From positions 1 to 64,000 of the forward strand of contig CACWLG010000002.1 of assembly GCA_902761635.1 (NCBI GenBank): a stretch of DNA of 64,000 nt. The letters are read 5' to 3'. Shown here one piece after another: positions 62,515 to 64,000 of the stretch. The notes below the pieces were generated by a model. That model was given only the letters and a program-made list of their open reading frames with translations. It was not told the origin of the DNA and ran no database searches. Made by a program: the position numbers and the translations under genes. How positions within the stretch are numbered: position 1 is the stretch's first letter; each line of letters starts with the position of its first letter. Origin of the DNA: Oscillospiraceae bacterium (GTDB taxonomy: Bacteria > Bacillota > Clostridia > Oscillospirales > Oscillospiraceae).

Positions 62515-62696
62515 CCGATTCAAAGCCCAACGAAGTGGGTTTGAATCGGAAAGGAAGAAGGAGGGAGCGGATGTGGAGTTTTCGCGGCGCTTACGGAAAC
62601 CGCGGAAACGGAACGCAGCGAGCTTCTTCTGACGTGTTTGCAATGCGCGAAAGCGCTTGTAATATATTTTGATATTCAACATGGAGGTGAATATAC
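62515..62696 (+). other. Gap after ffh: hairpin and dispersed-element fragment
   Basis: A 14-bp hairpin with one mismatch (62515-62549) begins right after the ffh stop without a T-run. The stretch TGTGGAGTTTTCGCGGCGC at 62572-62590 matches the end of the element at 17147-17220 (minus strand) and is its third copy or a fragment. No gene seen; the S16 ribosome-binding site GGAGGTG ends the gap. Confidence 0.55.
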
Positions 62697-62933
62697 ATGG
62701 TTAAAATCAGACTTCGCAGAATGGGCGCCAAGAAGGCACCTTACTACCGCATTGTCGTTGCGGATTCCCGCAGCCCGCGCGACGGCCGCTTCATCGAGGA
62801 GATCGGCATTTACGATCCTATGGCCGACGGCGAGAAGATCAAGGTCGATATGGAGCGCGCAAAGTACTGGATCGCGAACGGCGCTCAGCCCACCGACACC
62901 GTGCGCGGCCTGCTCAAGAAAGTTGAGGCCTAA
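62697..62933 (+). CDS. rpsP: 30S ribosomal protein S16
   Basis: A 78-residue ribosomal protein: [20 protein letters not shown] at the start and [36 protein letters not shown] are the S16 signature, cut into these pieces at 2-21 and 30-65. Position between ffh and the KH gene is the normal Firmicute order. Confidence 0.98.
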   Translation: MVKIRLRRMGAKKAPYYRIVVADSRSPRDGRFIEEIGIYDPMADGEKIKVDMERAKYWIANGAQPTDTVRGLLKKVEA

Positions 62934-62953
62934 TTTAAGGAGTTCATGACCGC

Positions 62954-63184
62954 ATGAAAGAGCTTTTGACCTACATCGTGCAGAGCCTGGTGGATGAACC
63001 CGATCAGGTCTCTGTGACCGAGCGCAAGGCCGACGGCGAGACCGTTTATGAGGTCCGCGTCGCTGACGGCGACATGGGCAAGGTCATCGGCCGGCAGGGG
63101 AGGATCGTCAAGCAGATCCGTATCCTCATGCGGGCCGTCGCCCAGAGAAAGGGCAAAAAAATATCAGTTGAGATTGTGGACTGA
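62954..63184 (+). CDS. khpA: KH-domain RNA-binding protein KhpA
   Basis: A 76-residue KH protein, with the GxxG loop in VIGRQGRIVKQIRILM (about 43-58). KhpA works with KhpB (Jag/EloR) as an RNA chaperone that influences cell size and division in streptococci. It lies 20 bases downstream of rpsP and ends at the bidirectional terminator. Confidence 0.94.
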   Translation: MKELLTYIVQSLVDEPDQVSVTERKADGETVYEVRVADGDMGKVIGRQGRIVKQIRILMRAVAQRKGKKISVEIVD

Positions 63185-63231
63185 AAAGACCGACAGCCGG
63201 CTCTTGCAAAAGAGTCGGCTGTCGGTCTTTT
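63184..63231. terminator. Bidirectional terminator after khpA
   Basis: A perfect 16-bp stem (63184-63199 with 63216-63231) bounded by AAAA and TTTT, serving khpA and the converging regulator. Confidence 0.93.
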
Positions 63232-63238
63232 TACAGAT

Positions 63239-64000
63239 TCATTCCTCCATGGCGTAGCTGATCTCATCAAGCTCCGCGTGGACGTATTCGGGCCAGCTGT
63301 ACTGGTTCATATAGTCGCCCATGTAGTGGTATTTGGAGTTCTGGCCGTTTTTGAGCCAGTCGTACAGATCGCATTCGATGCGGTCGGCTGCGATAGCGAG
63401 ACTGCCGCGCTGCTTGAGGATGATGCCGTTGAGGCGCAGCCGGGTAAAGGTGTTCTGCAGATCCTGGCGGAGATTGCTGAGATAGGAGGCCTTCTTTTCC
63501 GGGTCGCCGTCGTCCTCCCAAAGGTTCGCGATGATCTCGCCGTTGGTGGTCTGGGCGCCGCGATTATTCACCAGCACGGCCACCAGCTCCTTGGTGCGGT
63601 TGTATTTGAAGCTGACGGGCTTTCCGTCCACAAAGAGCTCAAAGTTTCCGAAGGTCTGGGCGAAGACACGCTTGTGCTTCTTCTCAAGCTCCGGGTGGCG
63701 CAGATCCTCCAGCTCCCGCTTCAGGGCGGCCTGCTCAACGGGCTCCAGCAGATATCCGCTGGCGTGTATGGTCATGGCCTCAAAGCCGTGTCGGCGCTTG
63801 TCTGCCACAAAGATCAGATTCATGAGAGGGTTCAGCTCCAGGAGGTATTTTCCAAGATCCAGGCCGCCGAGCTCCGGCGTCTCAACGCGCAGGATGGCCA
63901 CGTCGATCTCCGACTTTCTGGCGGTGCGGAGAGCCTCCAGACTGCTGCCGCTGGACAGAAGCTCCGCCTCCGGCATGAGCTCCCTTGCAAGATCCGAGAC
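63239..64000 (-). CDS. SARP-type response regulator, cut by window end
   Basis: The 254 readable C-terminal residues of a regulator. The first readable part is a receiver domain without its start (DVAILRVETPELGGLDLGKYLLEL, then LIFVADKRRHGFEAMTIHASGYLLEPV). The second is a winged-helix DNA-binding part plus bacterial transcriptional activation domain, beginning VFAQTFGNFELFVDGKPVSFKYNRTKELVAVLV, with split positions at about 113-145. The chain continues past base 64000, so ATG 63976 is not the true start. The combination is the LytTR-unrelated SARP group of response regulators in Clostridia. Regulon and kinase unknown. Confidence 0.82.
   Translation of the reverse strand, partial: VSDLARELMPEAELLSSGSSLEALRTARKSEIDVAILRVETPELGGLDLGKYLLELNPLMNLIFVADKRRHGFEAMTIHASGYLLEPVEQAALKRELEDLRHPELEKKHKRVFAQTFGNFELFVDGKPVSFKYNRTKELVAVLVNNRGAQTTNGEIIANLWEDDGDPEKKASYLSNLRQDLQNTFTRLRLNGIILKQRGSLAIAADRIECDLYDWLKNGQNSKYHYMGDYMNQYSWPEYVHAELDEISYAMEE

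Overview
The window looks like a chromosomal piece of a fairly GC-rich member of the Clostridia, most like an uncultured Oscillospiraceae-type gut anaerobe. The grounds are: two T-box leaders, a SpoIIQ-like M23 protein, GdpP, the order dnaB-tilS-hpt-ftsH, YlxM-Ffh-S16-KhpA, a ferredoxin-dependent 2-oxoacid oxidoreductase, a feo operon, and -35/-10 promoters of the sigma-A type with good Shine-Dalgarno sites. No tRNA, rRNA, CRISPR array, transposase or prophage was found.

Layout. 1-6 kb: the end of enolase, a C69 dipeptidase, the M23 protein, a membrane diguanylate cyclase, and a two-gene signalling pair (an XRE-receiver hybrid plus a LytS-type kinase). 6-10 kb: the aspartate-family operon hom-lysC-asd on the minus strand; asd carries an out-of-frame internal deletion. 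10-20 kb: a diguanylate cyclase with three tandem sensory repeats, then the minus-strand housekeeping run gdpP, rplI, dnaB, tilS, hpt, ftsH. 20-28 kb: a nucleotidyltransferase with a mutase-like tail, an Rrf2 regulator, two exported proteins, a MATE pump, and an acyltransferase-like/acyl-CoA-ligase pair. 28-29.7 kb: an AT-rich islet with a lipoprotein and a VapBC-like toxin-antitoxin pair. 29.7-33 kb: feoA-feoA-feoB plus a Cys-rich partner, with DtxR-like half-sites at the promoter. At 33 kb a LysM mini-protein carries a double-glycine leader-like start.

34-47 kb is the most distinctive region. A T-box with a probable Leu (CUC) specifier precedes a 2-isopropylmalate-synthase-like protein that lacks the usual catalytic motifs, and a TIM-barrel/acyl-CoA-ligase fusion. 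A second T-box, with a probable Ile (AUC) specifier, precedes an XRE-cupin-acyl-CoA-ligase fusion, a P-loop ATPase, a four-subunit VOR-type 2-oxoacid:ferredoxin oxidoreductase, a nitrilase-family amidase and a branched-chain aminotransferase. T-boxes switch genes on when the cognate tRNA is uncharged, so this reads as a biosynthetic rather than degradative unit. My hypothesis is that branched short-chain acids are activated to acyl-CoA, reductively carboxylated by VOR, and transaminated to Leu/Ile/Val.

47-53 kb: ogt, a tandem PII-like protein with a duplicated DUF1538 membrane protein, lgt, and an active/inactive M16 peptidase pair. 53.6-60.6 kb: one very large cyclic beta-1,2-glucan synthase-like gene. 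60.7-64 kb: the ylxM-ffh-rpsP-khpA run and the end of a SARP-type response regulator. Several short intergenic repeats recur across the window.
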